From Desulfosporosinus metallidurans (lineage in GTDB: Bacteria > Bacillota > Desulfitobacteriia > Desulfitobacteriales > Desulfitobacteriaceae): a DNA stretch of 54,623 nt. A model generated the notes under the pieces. The model made no database searches, was not told where the DNA came from, and saw only the letters and a program-made list of their open reading frames with translations. Positions 18,202 to 26,608 of the stretch are shown one piece after another. Each line of letters opens with the position of its first letter. Position 1 is the stretch's first letter. A program made the translations under genes and the position numbers. Location of the stretch: positions 1-54,623 of the forward strand of contig NZ_MLBF01000032.1 in the NCBI RefSeq assembly GCF_001936615.1. Direction: 5' to 3'.

Positions 18202-18231
18202 AAAAAATCCAGCTGGAAAGCTGGATTTTTT
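18202..18231. terminator. Hairpin terminator
   Basis: AAAAAATCCAGCT-GGAA-AGCTGGATTTTTT is a symmetric stem with A- and T-tracts on either side, able to stop transcription in both directions. It lies between the RND remnant and the small lysine-rich ORF. Confidence 0.85.
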
Positions 18232-18269
18232 GAGTAGTAAATTTATACAATTCCTCAACATCAATATAA

Positions 18270-18377
18270 TTATTTTGGCTTGTTCGCTGGCTCTATTGAA
18301 GAGGATATTGGAGCAATAGCTTTCTTTTCAGCCTTCTTCTTCTTTTTCTCCTTGTTCTTAGGACTTTTATCTCCCAT
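18270..18377 (-). CDS. 35-aa lysine-rich small protein
   Basis: ATG at 18377, preceded by GGAGGTAG, opens a frame that reads MGDKSPKNKEKKKKKAEKKA and ends in a Pro/Ser tail before a stop at 18270, followed by the terminator at 18202-18231. Very basic short proteins beginning MGDKSP are common as unannotated ORFs in Firmicutes (recollection, not searched). Function unknown. A nucleic-acid or ribosome association would fit the charge. Confidence 0.6.
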   Translation of the reverse strand: MGDKSPKNKEKKKKKAEKKAIAPISSSIEPANKPK

Positions 18378-18844
18378 AGTAACTACCTCCAATCACTCAT
18401 TAGATTAAGTATACTCTCTTGCAGATATTACCGCCATCAGCCGTATAGCTGAAAAACCTTGTATATCGCTTAACAAGCATTCTGATGGTCTCTTACACAG
18501 CCCTACCTCAGTATTGTTGGCTAGAGAAGCATATTCCGACCACAGACAGCCCCAGTGTTTTTCAAATGCATGGATACCGCTTTTCTAAGCAGAAAGCCTG
18601 AATCTATTTCGATTCAGGCTTCCTATCTTATTTAAGTGACTCTATTTTCACTTTTAAACAGTAGCATCAATATTGTATTGGACCACACACACCTGTTGTC
18701 GGATAATAATAGTTGTAACTAAAAAACCCTCAAACCCTATTACACTGGCAAGGAGATTTTGAGGTACGATAAAAGAATATTGTAACTGGCTTTGGGATTA
18801 TTTTACTGATAGTAAAATATAAACTGTAACTGAAGGAGATTCTC
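18378..18844. other. Intergenic region with one hairpin, no gene seen
   Basis: I see no convincing coding frame. AAGCCTGAATC and GATTCAGGCTT (18593-18622) make a hairpin followed by TCCTATCTTATTT. It is a possible terminator for plus-strand transcription. The stretch just before the cysteine-synthase remnant holds three TGTAAC words but no recognised riboswitch. Confidence 0.5.
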
Positions 18845-19651
18845 AAAGGTAAGTGTCAAAGGATCGGGCCGCCTTGAATATGATTCTTGAGGCAGAGAAA
18901 GTAGGACTACTCAAACCCGGAGCAACAATAGTAGAGCCCACGAACGGCAATACCGGGATTGGCCTGGCGATGGTTGGAACAGCCCGGGGGTATCATACAA
19001 TTCTGGTTATGCCCGACACCATGACCAAAGAACGGCTCGCCATTCCTCAAGGCTTATGGCGCAGAGGTCGTTCTGACACCTGGGTCGGAACGGATGCCTG
19101 GATCTATAAAAAAAGCACAGGAAATTGCGGCCGGAATTCCGGGAAGCTTTATACCCAACCAATTTGAGAATCCGGCTAATCCGCAGGTGCATCGGACTAC
19201 GACCGCACTTGAGATCATTGAGCAAATGGACGGGAAGCTTGATGCTTTCGTCTGCACGGCTGGGACACGCGGGACGGTAACCGGGACGGGCGAGGTTCTT
19301 AAAGCACGTATACCTGGAATCAGATTTTCGTCTTCGAACCGGAGGGCTCACCCGTTCTCTCAGGCGGCAACCCAGGTCCCCCACAATATCCCGGGAACCA
19401 GTCCGGGCTTTATACCGAACACGCTCAACACAATCGTTTACGATGAAATCTTCTTGATTTCCGATAGTGAAGCCGCAAAAATGACCCGAGACCTTGCCCG
19501 GTTAGAAGGAATTCTCGTCGGTATTTCAACTGGTGCGGCCGTTCATACTGCATTAAAAGTCGCCAAACGTCTCGGCCCAAGTAAAAAAGTATTGGCCATT
19601 GCGCCGGATACTGGTGAACGCTATTTAAGTACGAATGTCTTTCGGGATTAG
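18845..19651 (+). pseudogene. cysK: Cysteine synthase (CysK-type), N-truncated and frameshifted
   Basis: Homology begins at [15 protein letters not shown], just at the PLP-lysine region (normally S-x-K-D-R). It continues through [15 protein letters not shown] and loses frame near 19050-19090. It resumes in another frame at [25 protein letters not shown] and runs to GILVGISTGAAVHTALKVA and the C-terminus. About 40 N-terminal residues are missing. O-acetylserine sulfhydrylase activity is therefore lost. A ribosome-binding site (AAGGAGAT) stands just upstream, so the 5' end may have been deleted cleanly. Confidence 0.82.
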
Positions 19652-19653
19652 GA

Positions 19654-19682
19654 AAAAAGGCTTTCCGTAGAAAGCCTTTTTC
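19654..19682 (+). terminator. Terminator after the cysteine-synthase remnant
   Basis: AAAAAGGCTTTC-CGTA-GAAAGCCTTTTT is a strong stem with a T-tract, three bases past the pseudogene stop. Confidence 0.88.
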
Positions 19683-19844
19683 AAAAGGAGAAAAGGAAGG
19701 ATGCTTATCTAATTCTATACAATCATTTCAAATAATCTATGAAAAACCTATGAAGATTCATGAAGGGAACAAACTAAATGCTGTCGTCAATAATCCGTTT
19801 TAACGCCTCATCAATCATACGTGCTAAACCATTTAAGGCTTCTC

Positions 19845-22800
19845 CTACAACCGGGTAATCTCAACTTTTGTATCCAACGAAGCCACACCGCCGCCAATGG
19901 GATCGATCAAAGAGGTGTTTTTAAGCTTCGGATCCATGACCAGTAATCCATTCGCCGAAAATCCGGTATCCCGACCGAGGGCATACCCGGTCTTCTGTTG
20001 GAGAGGCTTTCTAACATGAAACGGAGTATGATTGTAATCTTTCAACACCGGAGTCGATTTTCCATCGATAATGACGGGTTGAGCACCATAGGCCGTATTT
20101 CCATAGTTATAAGCGGTACCGACCGTACCAGGGCGGATTCCTTCGGTTACCATAATGTGCCCACTCACTTCGATAAAATCGGACTTAATCTTAACCTGAT
20201 CTCCATCTTTCAATCCCCGCCTTTCAGCATCCAAGGGATTGATCCAAAGGAAATTCTCCGGTTTTATTTCTCGCAACCAAGCATTACTGATTGTCCGGTG
20301 AGTGGCAATATTTCGAGCCTTCCAGTTTAAAAACTGTAGCGGTTGGTTTTGCCTGAGTTCTTGCTGATCATACGTTTGGACGGTCTCAAATTTGGGTAAG
20401 CCGTCAAAGTACTGACCGGTGTAGGAATGCTTGGAACTTGCGACTTTTTCATCATAGAAGAGCGCTTGTCCATTTAGACGATATTTGAGGAGAGGGCCTA
20501 CATATTCAGTTCCCGGTGCCTCAAAACGTCCTCCGCGATTAAGAATATACACGACTTTGGCCCATTCTTCCGGTTTAACGGATTGACGCCAACTTTGTTC
20601 ATCAAAGAAATGGCCTAGGGCCTTCTGCCGAGATTCCGTAAAGACTTTGAGTTCTTCCGTTGTCGCACTAGGGACCGGAGTTTGGTCATAGGCAATATTG
20701 GTAATCATTTTGAGATAAAAATCCTCAACCCGATTCAAGGAACTGCCATCAGCAAACGATTTCTCTCCGACACCTGGCAATCCCATTTTTTTAAGAATCT
20801 CGATAAAGACCTCTTGAATATCCCGCGGTTCGGGATAAACGCGGGTTACTGGCTGAATAAAATGTGTAACCTTCAACGGAAAACTCGGCGTTATAGTCTT
20901 CCGACCCCACCGTTCTAGATAACTCAAGTCAGGTAGGACAAAATCTGCACACGAAGTACTCTCCCCCAAGACAATGTCCGACGCGACCAGTAACGGAATT
21001 CTTTTCGGGTCGGTTAAGGTCTGACGTGTCATGTCTCCGGCCGGAAAAGTAAGAATGGGATTCATCCGATAAATAAAGAGAGCATTCAAGGAATAAGGAT
21101 AACCCTCTGCCGCACTGGGGATCACTTCTTCCGAAGAATTCCCGGCAACTGGGAACCACGGACGTTTCGCTGGATACCCGTCTTTTTTAAAGAGACTGCT
21201 CTTCTCATAATCGGATTGCCGACGACTGATCGGTATCCCCCAGGCTGCGTGACCGTTTGGAACCTTCTTCAAATCATAGCGTCCGGCCAAATCCTTATGC
21301 CTTGCTCCACCAGTGAGGCTTCCGCCCTGCCAGTCATGATTTCCAATTAAGTGATTGAGCATGTTAATCGCTCGAGCGGTATAATATCCATTCGTATGCA
21401 TCGCAACCCCACGGAAAGTCATAATCGCTGCTTTTTTCCCATGGGAAGTAAATTCCTGAGCGAGTTGAACGATTTGATCTTCTGTAATCCCAGCCAGCTC
21501 AGCATATTCCTTCGACGAGTGTTCCATGACCCGTTCTTTATAGAGGGTGAAAGCTGATTTGACCTGAATTCCGTTGATCACGGTATCCACTTCCAAGTCG
21601 GCGTCTGTCGCTTGATCGTGAGGAACCGGTTTCCCATTAACCATGACCACAAATTGGGTATCCTCCCCGATTCCGAGGTCCTTCGCCCGCAGCTTGGGTC
21701 TCTTTTCGTTGGATACTGCGACTAAATAAGAAGCATCACTCCAGGTCGGTTCCCCATCCGCCTCTGCCGCCTTTGGATTCGGGTTTCTTAAATAGCGTTC
21801 ATCATAGCGTTTGTTTTCAATAATCCAACGCCCCATACCAAGTGCAAGTGCAGCATCCGTACCGGATTTAATCGGCACCCAAAAATGAGCTTTTTCAGCC
21901 GTTCGACTCATCCGAGTATCGATCACGGCCATTTTCATGCCTCGTGCGAGTGCATTGGTTAGGAGTGGTGCCAGCCACGTTGGTCCCCGGTTCGCAACCA
22001 TGGGGTTTGTACCCCAAACCATGACGAATTCCGCGTGATTAAGGTCAGCGTAAAGCCGCTTCTTGGGTTGTTCCGTCTGAAAAGACCGGACATTACCGAT
22101 AACCCCGTTAGCCCCACAGGCTCCGCCATGATCATCAAAATTAATACTGCCCAAGCCTTGGAACCAGATTCGATCGCGCATAAAATCCCGTCGGTCTCCA
22201 CCCAAGCAAGCGATTTGATTGGCTTTAGGGCCGAAATCCGGATGTTTCGTATCAATCAGCACATCCTTATATTTCGCGTCAAAATCCGTGGGACTCATCT
22301 GTCCTTTTTTCACGAGATCCCAATCCGCCATGACCGCATCTTTCGCCGCATAGGCCCAGATCGCCTTTAAGCCGGGAGTCCCTAAATCCGGACTTCCCTG
22401 CACGATTTCTTGAAGGGCCTGTTCCCAGGAGATGCTTTTCCATTCACCACTCCCTCGCGGGCCGACCCGTTTCAGCGGTGTGCGTACACGTAAAGCATCA
22501 TAAGCCGTCTGGAGACCAGCTTGTCCTTTGAGGCAAGTCCGTCCACCCCGAAACCCTCGTCCCTCCACAGCCAAGGTATCCTTGCCATGGGCTGCGGTCT
22601 GCGCACCTGTCCCATAGGTTAGCGGTCCAAAGGGTATGGTCGTAATCGTGCTGTATGGATTGCCGGCAATTTTTCGCACTAGGCTGGTATAGGGCTGACC
22701 TTTCTTTCCTTCCTCGATCACGGTCTTAATCGTACAGTGGGTATTGCACTGTTCACAAGTGCTATAGATCACGTTCGCTGCGGTATAATCTTCATCTTCG

Positions 22801-22958
22801 GTATTTACTCCGTGAGGAGCGTCAAGCCAAGTGTTCGTTGTCAATTGTCTAAGGGGATCGCCGAGGAACGGTCCACCAAAAGCAACCGCACCTAAAATCC
22901 CGGAAGCTTTGAGAAAATTACGGCGGTTAAGGTTTAATTTATCTTTCTTCTTAGTCAT
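19845..22958 (-). CDS. Molybdopterin oxidoreductase catalytic subunit, TtrA-like
   Basis: The 1037-residue protein starts with a twin-arginine signal (NRRNFLKASGILGAVAFGG), so it is exported folded. A 4Fe-4S site is formed by C68-x2-C71-x3-C75 and C142 (RTCLKG). The likely Mo-ligand cysteine is C281 in DDHGGACGANGVIGN. Length and gene order (Fe-S subunit, NrfD subunit, catalytic subunit) match ttrBCA tetrathionate reductase, which reduces tetrathionate to thiosulfate on the outside of the membrane. Related arsenate, selenate or polysulfide enzymes share the fold, so the substrate is not certain. Its start overlaps the NrfD gene by eight bases. Confidence 0.85.
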   Translation of the reverse strand: MTKKKDKLNLNRRNFLKASGILGAVAFGGPFLGDPLRQLTTNTWLDAPHGVNTEDEDYTAANVIYSTCEQCNTHCTIKTVIEEGKKGQPYTSLVRKIAGNPYSTITTIPFGPLTYGTGAQTAAHGKDTLAVEGRGFRGGRTCLKGQAGLQTAYDALRVRTPLKRVGPRGSGEWKSISWEQALQEIVQGSPDLGTPGLKAIWAYAAKDAVMADWDLVKKGQMSPTDFDAKYKDVLIDTKHPDFGPKANQIACLGGDRRDFMRDRIWFQGLGSINFDDHGGACGANGVIGNVRSFQTEQPKKRLYADLNHAEFVMVWGTNPMVANRGPTWLAPLLTNALARGMKMAVIDTRMSRTAEKAHFWVPIKSGTDAALALGMGRWIIENKRYDERYLRNPNPKAAEADGEPTWSDASYLVAVSNEKRPKLRAKDLGIGEDTQFVVMVNGKPVPHDQATDADLEVDTVINGIQVKSAFTLYKERVMEHSSKEYAELAGITEDQIVQLAQEFTSHGKKAAIMTFRGVAMHTNGYYTARAINMLNHLIGNHDWQGGSLTGGARHKDLAGRYDLKKVPNGHAAWGIPISRRQSDYEKSSLFKKDGYPAKRPWFPVAGNSSEEVIPSAAEGYPYSLNALFIYRMNPILTFPAGDMTRQTLTDPKRIPLLVASDIVLGESTSCADFVLPDLSYLERWGRKTITPSFPLKVTHFIQPVTRVYPEPRDIQEVFIEILKKMGLPGVGEKSFADGSSLNRVEDFYLKMITNIAYDQTPVPSATTEELKVFTESRQKALGHFFDEQSWRQSVKPEEWAKVVYILNRGGRFEAPGTEYVGPLLKYRLNGQALFYDEKVASSKHSYTGQYFDGLPKFETVQTYDQQELRQNQPLQFLNWKARNIATHRTISNAWLREIKPENFLWINPLDAERRGLKDGDQVKIKSDFIEVSGHIMVTEGIRPGTVGTAYNYGNTAYGAQPVIIDGKSTPVLKDYNHTPFHVRKPLQQKTGYALGRDTGFSANGLLVMDPKLKNTSLIDPIGGGVASLDTKVEITRL

Positions 22959-24252
22959 GGATTCGCGCTCCTCTCTCCATAGAATAATCGTCTAAATCAT
23001 TTTCCGCGCCTACAGAATATTGGTCTATGGGTAAAAGTTTCTCACCTAAGGTATAGATGATCAGTCCCATCGCAATCAGTCCAAAGCTCGTCACCCACTC
23101 CGAAAGGGTCGGATAGTAATTTCCTGGCGGAAGTCCGTCGAGCACCGGGACGACAAACGGGGGAACTACCATATTGAAGCGAACTCCTACGATTCCTACA
23201 ATTGTCATCAGTGCAGCCGCAAAAATCCAGCGAACCGATTGCCGGGTTTTCTTATAGAAGACAATCACCAGGGGGATAACCATCGCGAGCGCCATTTGGA
23301 AAATCCAGAAGGTCCACCACCACGGACTGGCAGTCATCGTTTTAATGGTCAGGATTTCTTCGGCCTTAAGCCCATACAGGCCGATTAAGAATTCATACCA
23401 TTCGAGCCCTAGCTCAATGGCCAAGAACATCCCCATTAAAGCACCTAAGGAACGGATCATACCCTGATCATGGGAACGTTTGAACACCCAATTTTTAATA
23501 ACATAAAGTGCAATCGATAGCGCCGTACCAGAGACCAACGCCGAAAGGACAAAAATGACGGGAAACAGTCCGCTGTTTAAAAAAGGGCGAGCTTTATCAA
23601 CAGCAAAGATTGAACCGGTCCCACCGTGTACCCCAAAAATGGCGAGAGGAATTCCTATACTACCCAAAATCTTCAACGTACGTTTGTCCCACGCGAGGGA
23701 TGCCTCTGACAGATCGGTATATCCAAAGGTCAAAAGCTTTGAAACTTTGGCCAAACGGCCATCGCCTTCCGCCCGTTTCACAAGATCCGTGCGCATCGAA
23801 TAATAGAGTTCAGTGACCAAGAGTAAAAGATAAAGAATATAGAAGTGAATTTCCCACGCCATCGTGCTCGTAATATTCCAATGAATGAGCGAGTTCAAAA
23901 CATGGTCGGGACGACCAATGTCTAGAAAAATAAATGTCATCCCCGTGAGCATACTGGCAATAGCGGATAGAAGTGCAGACCGCCCAATCTCTTCATATTG
24001 ATGCATTCCAAAGGCGAAAATCAGTGTTGAAAGGAGAAAGGATCCGGCACTCATCCCAATAAAGTAGATATAAAAAGCAACCCATGCCCCCCAAGGGACG
24101 GTGCTGGTCAGGTTCGTCGAACTCATCCCTTCTAGAAAATATCCCTTGACCAAAGAAAACATACCCACGATGAACACAACCCCTAAAGCAACCCACCAGA
24201 ACCGTTCCCAGCGTAAAATCCTCGAACGCTCGGTAGCATTTGTCGTTTGCAT
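22951..24252 (-). CDS. NrfD/PsrC-family membrane quinol-oxidising subunit (TtrC-like)
   Basis: The 433-residue protein has about nine to ten hydrophobic segments, beginning with RWERFWWVALGVVFIVGMF and including PWGAWVAFYIYFIGMSAGS, typical of NrfD/PsrC membrane anchors. It would oxidise menaquinol and pass electrons to the Fe-S subunit and then to the exported molybdoenzyme. It sits between the Fe-S gene and ttrA-like gene in the ttrBCA order. No haem-binding motif is evident. Confidence 0.88.
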   Translation of the reverse strand: MQTTNATERSRILRWERFWWVALGVVFIVGMFSLVKGYFLEGMSSTNLTSTVPWGAWVAFYIYFIGMSAGSFLLSTLIFAFGMHQYEEIGRSALLSAIASMLTGMTFIFLDIGRPDHVLNSLIHWNITSTMAWEIHFYILYLLLLVTELYYSMRTDLVKRAEGDGRLAKVSKLLTFGYTDLSEASLAWDKRTLKILGSIGIPLAIFGVHGGTGSIFAVDKARPFLNSGLFPVIFVLSALVSGTALSIALYVIKNWVFKRSHDQGMIRSLGALMGMFLAIELGLEWYEFLIGLYGLKAEEILTIKTMTASPWWWTFWIFQMALAMVIPLVIVFYKKTRQSVRWIFAAALMTIVGIVGVRFNMVVPPFVVPVLDGLPPGNYYPTLSEWVTSFGLIAMGLIIYTLGEKLLPIDQYSVGAENDLDDYSMERGARIHD

Positions 24253-24299
24253 TGCATTTCCTCACTTTCTCGGTATTCCCTTTTTATTACATTGAGCAT

Positions 24300-24968
24300 T
24301 TAACGCAGATAAATCACGCGAGGTTCTGTCCCCTGTTCCTCTTTCAACCGGAAAGCCCGCGGACTGGCCGCCAGCTTGGAAACCATGCTATTCGGGTCAT
24401 TCAGATCTCCAAAATATCGAGCATCACCGATACACGTTTCCACACATGCCGGCTCCTCGCCCCGCTCCAACCGGTGAAAGCAGAACGTGCATTTCCGCAC
24501 AACTCCTTCTGGCAGCTTCCCTTTTTCCCGTGGACCGCGCCGTTTCCCATATTCCGGTGCTTGGACATCATTGTAGCCTAACATTTCCTGTTCATAACTT
24601 TGACCCTCATCATAAGAGCGTGCTCCGTAAGGGCAAGCGCTGATACAATACCGACAGCCAATGCACCGGTCATAATCAATCACAACAATCCCATTCTCTG
24701 CTTTATAAGATGCCCTGACAGGGCAAACTTGGACACAAGGCGGCTTATCACACTGCATACAGGGTCTGGGAATATTCACCCGTTTAACATTAGGGAATTT
24801 CCCGTCCTCCAGTTCTAAAAGGACATTATAAGAAACTCCCGGTGGAGTGCGATTTTCTGCTTTACAGGAAACGGTGCAGGTATCACATCCAACGCATTTC
24901 GCGAGATCAATTACCATACCCCAGCGCGGTTGCATTTGGGTCGTTTGGGTTTGTTCCAAACCGCTCAT
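24300..24968 (-). CDS. 4Fe-4S ferredoxin-like electron-transfer subunit (TtrB-like)
   Basis: The 222-residue protein has four cysteine clusters typical of DmsB/TtrB proteins: [35 protein letters not shown] and a fourth set with [20 protein letters not shown]. It would carry electrons from the NrfD subunit to the molybdenum subunit. I chose the ATG at 24968 because AGGAGGTC precedes it; an ATG 30 bases upstream lacks such a site. There is no signal peptide of its own, so it probably travels with the Tat-dependent catalytic subunit. It is the first gene after the sigma-54 promoter. Confidence 0.9.
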   Translation of the reverse strand: MSGLEQTQTTQMQPRWGMVIDLAKCVGCDTCTVSCKAENRTPPGVSYNVLLELEDGKFPNVKRVNIPRPCMQCDKPPCVQVCPVRASYKAENGIVVIDYDRCIGCRYCISACPYGARSYDEGQSYEQEMLGYNDVQAPEYGKRRGPREKGKLPEGVVRKCTFCFHRLERGEEPACVETCIGDARYFGDLNDPNSMVSKLAASPRAFRLKEEQGTEPRVIYLR

Positions 24969-25075
24969 TTTTTTGACCTCCTCTTTTATCAAATTCATTT
25001 CGTTAAGACTTTTATTACTCTGAACCCTTTAACCCCTTTGTTCTCTAGTGCTCAAGTGAGCATGAAATTAATATA

Positions 25076-25090
25076 GCAATTTTTGTGCCA
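25076..25090 (-). promoter_or_regulatory. Sigma-54 (-24/-12) promoter of the ttrBCA-like operon
   Basis: The minus strand reads TGGCAC-AAAAA-TTGC (25090-25076), a perfect match to the TGGCAC-N5-TTGC consensus of RpoN promoters. Transcription should start near 25064, about 96 bases before the Fe-S gene ATG. The adjacent upstream gene encodes an activator with the GAFTGA motif that contacts sigma-54. Confidence 0.92.
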
Positions 25091-25095
25091 ACGAA

Positions 25096-25120
25096 AAAAG
25101 CCTTAAACTCAGGGCTTTTC
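25096..25120. terminator. Terminator after the response-regulator gene
   Basis: AAAAAAGCC and GGCTTTTC pair around TTAAACTCAG. This would end the regulator transcript between its stop and the sigma-54 promoter. Confidence 0.55.
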
Positions 25121-25143
25121 TGGTTTAAGACTTCTTTAGTCTT

Positions 25144-25178
25144 TGACATTATGTCAGAAATGCTATGACAAATTGTCA
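25144..25178. promoter_or_regulatory. Twin palindromic enhancer sites for the NtrC-type regulator
   Basis: TGACATTATGTCA (25144-25156) and TGACAAATTGTCA (25166-25178) are two perfect TGACA-N3-TGTCA palindromes. Their centres are 22 bp apart, two helical turns, and they lie about 54-88 bases upstream of the -24 box. This is the expected arrangement for upstream activating sequences bound by a dimeric sigma-54 activator. Confidence 0.85.
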
Positions 25179-25181
25179 AGG

Positions 25182-26588
25182 TTAGTGAATTGAATTTGAC
25201 GCATATTCATCAAGCTTCCGGTAAAGATGCCGAACACTCACACCCAGAATCCGTGCCGCATGGGTCTTATTTCCTTTGCAATAATCCATAACCCGTTCGA
25301 TATGCTCTCTTTCTAATTCATTAAGGGAAAGAAGACGTTCTTCTTTCCGCTGACCTGGTCCTTGAGGCTGTGGAATCAGAAAGTCTTTCACATTGATTTC
25401 CTCCCCTTGGGCGAGGATTATGCCGCGTTCAATCATATGAGACAGCTCGCGCACATTTCCCGGGAAGGGATAACTTTGTAACGCCTTCATGCCTTCCTTG
25501 GCGATCTTTACCGATTTCCCCCGACTTAATCTCTTTAAAAAATGGTTAACCAATATCGATATATCTTCTGGGCGCTCCCGCAAAGGAGGGAGAGTTAATT
25601 TCATAACATTAAGCCGGTAGTAAAGGTCTTGCCGAAAGGCACCTTGAGCCACTTCCCTTTCCAAAATGCGATTTGTTGCCGTAACCATGCGCACATTCAC
25701 CTTTCGTAATCTGGATTCCCCGACCCGCCGAAATTCACCGTTCTCTAAAAAGCGTAAAAGTTTCACTTGCAAATTGAGGGGCATTTCTCCGATTTCGTCA
25801 AGGAATAGCGTACCTTGATCAGCGACTTCAACTAAACCCTTTCTCTCCTGTGAGGCACCGGTAAAGGCTCCTCTCACATGTCCAAAAAGTTCGGCTTCCA
25901 GCAAGTTTTCGGGGAGTGCCCCAGAATTAATAGCAATATAGGGTTGACCTGACCTATTTCCCCATATATGCAAGGCCTTGGCAAACAACTCTTTGCCCGT
26001 GCCACTTTCCCCCTCGATCAAAACTGGAATCTCACTGTCGGCTAAGCGCCGTGTAAGTTCAATCAGATGCTTCATTCCCGAACTTTGACCGATAATCTGA
26101 AAGTTCTGCTCTACACCCATGATGCCTGAAGTCGTTAAGGCTTGGTTAAGAAGAGCTTGGCGAAGTCCGATATTAACCTCCTTAAGGCGCTTTTTCTCCC
26201 ACGCCTTACTAACCATGGTTTCAAGCTCAGCGAGTGCATAAGGCTTTCTCAAGTAATCATAAGCCCCTAACTTCATCGTCTCGATCGCAGTCTCCACGGT
26301 TCCATGACCCGTTAGCATAAGGATCTCCATTTCCGGGTTCACCTCTTTACTCCAGCGTAACAGTTCGACCCCGCTCATTTGAGGAAGATTGATATCATAG
26401 ATTCCGATATCCAAGTTTCGAACCTGTAAGGCCTTTTGGGCCTCAATACCTGAAAGATAACCTTCTACGAAGCAGCCTTTCCGTTGAAAACGATCTACAA
26501 GAAGGTTTAACAAATCCTCCTCGTCATCGACGATGATTAAACTCAAATTTTCCCATTCAATGCTTTCGGGAGTGTTTCTTTCCATCAT
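25182..26588 (-). CDS. Sigma-54-dependent response regulator (NtrC family)
   Basis: The 468-residue protein has a receiver domain with phosphoacceptor D65 (GIYDINLPQMSG). It also has an AAA+ domain with Walker A GESGTGKE, the sigma-54-contacting RGAFTGA and the switch FLDEIGEMPL. A Fis-type helix-turn-helix ends the protein (GNKTHAARILGVSVRHLYRKL). It follows the histidine kinase gene by 20 bases and is almost certainly its partner. Its stop lies four bases from the twin enhancer palindromes, so it probably activates the neighbouring ttrBCA-like operon when phosphorylated. Confidence 0.93.
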   Translation of the reverse strand: MMERNTPESIEWENLSLIIVDDEEDLLNLLVDRFQRKGCFVEGYLSGIEAQKALQVRNLDIGIYDINLPQMSGVELLRWSKEVNPEMEILMLTGHGTVETAIETMKLGAYDYLRKPYALAELETMVSKAWEKKRLKEVNIGLRQALLNQALTTSGIMGVEQNFQIIGQSSGMKHLIELTRRLADSEIPVLIEGESGTGKELFAKALHIWGNRSGQPYIAINSGALPENLLEAELFGHVRGAFTGASQERKGLVEVADQGTLFLDEIGEMPLNLQVKLLRFLENGEFRRVGESRLRKVNVRMVTATNRILEREVAQGAFRQDLYYRLNVMKLTLPPLRERPEDISILVNHFLKRLSRGKSVKIAKEGMKALQSYPFPGNVRELSHMIERGIILAQGEEINVKDFLIPQPQGPGQRKEERLLSLNELEREHIERVMDYCKGNKTHAARILGVSVRHLYRKLDEYASNSIH

Positions 26589-26608
26589 GTTCCTTTACCC
26601 TGCTCCTT

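Noticed and set aside
19770..19844. Short minus-strand frame DYPVVGEALNGLARMIDEALKR after the TtrA-like stop
   Set aside because: It has no start codon or ribosome site of its own and follows a stop in the same frame. It could be a remnant but I cannot name it.
19845..22958. Selenocysteine as the molybdenum ligand
   Set aside because: The ligand position in DDHGGACGANG is an ordinary Cys codon and no in-frame TGA occurs in the gene.
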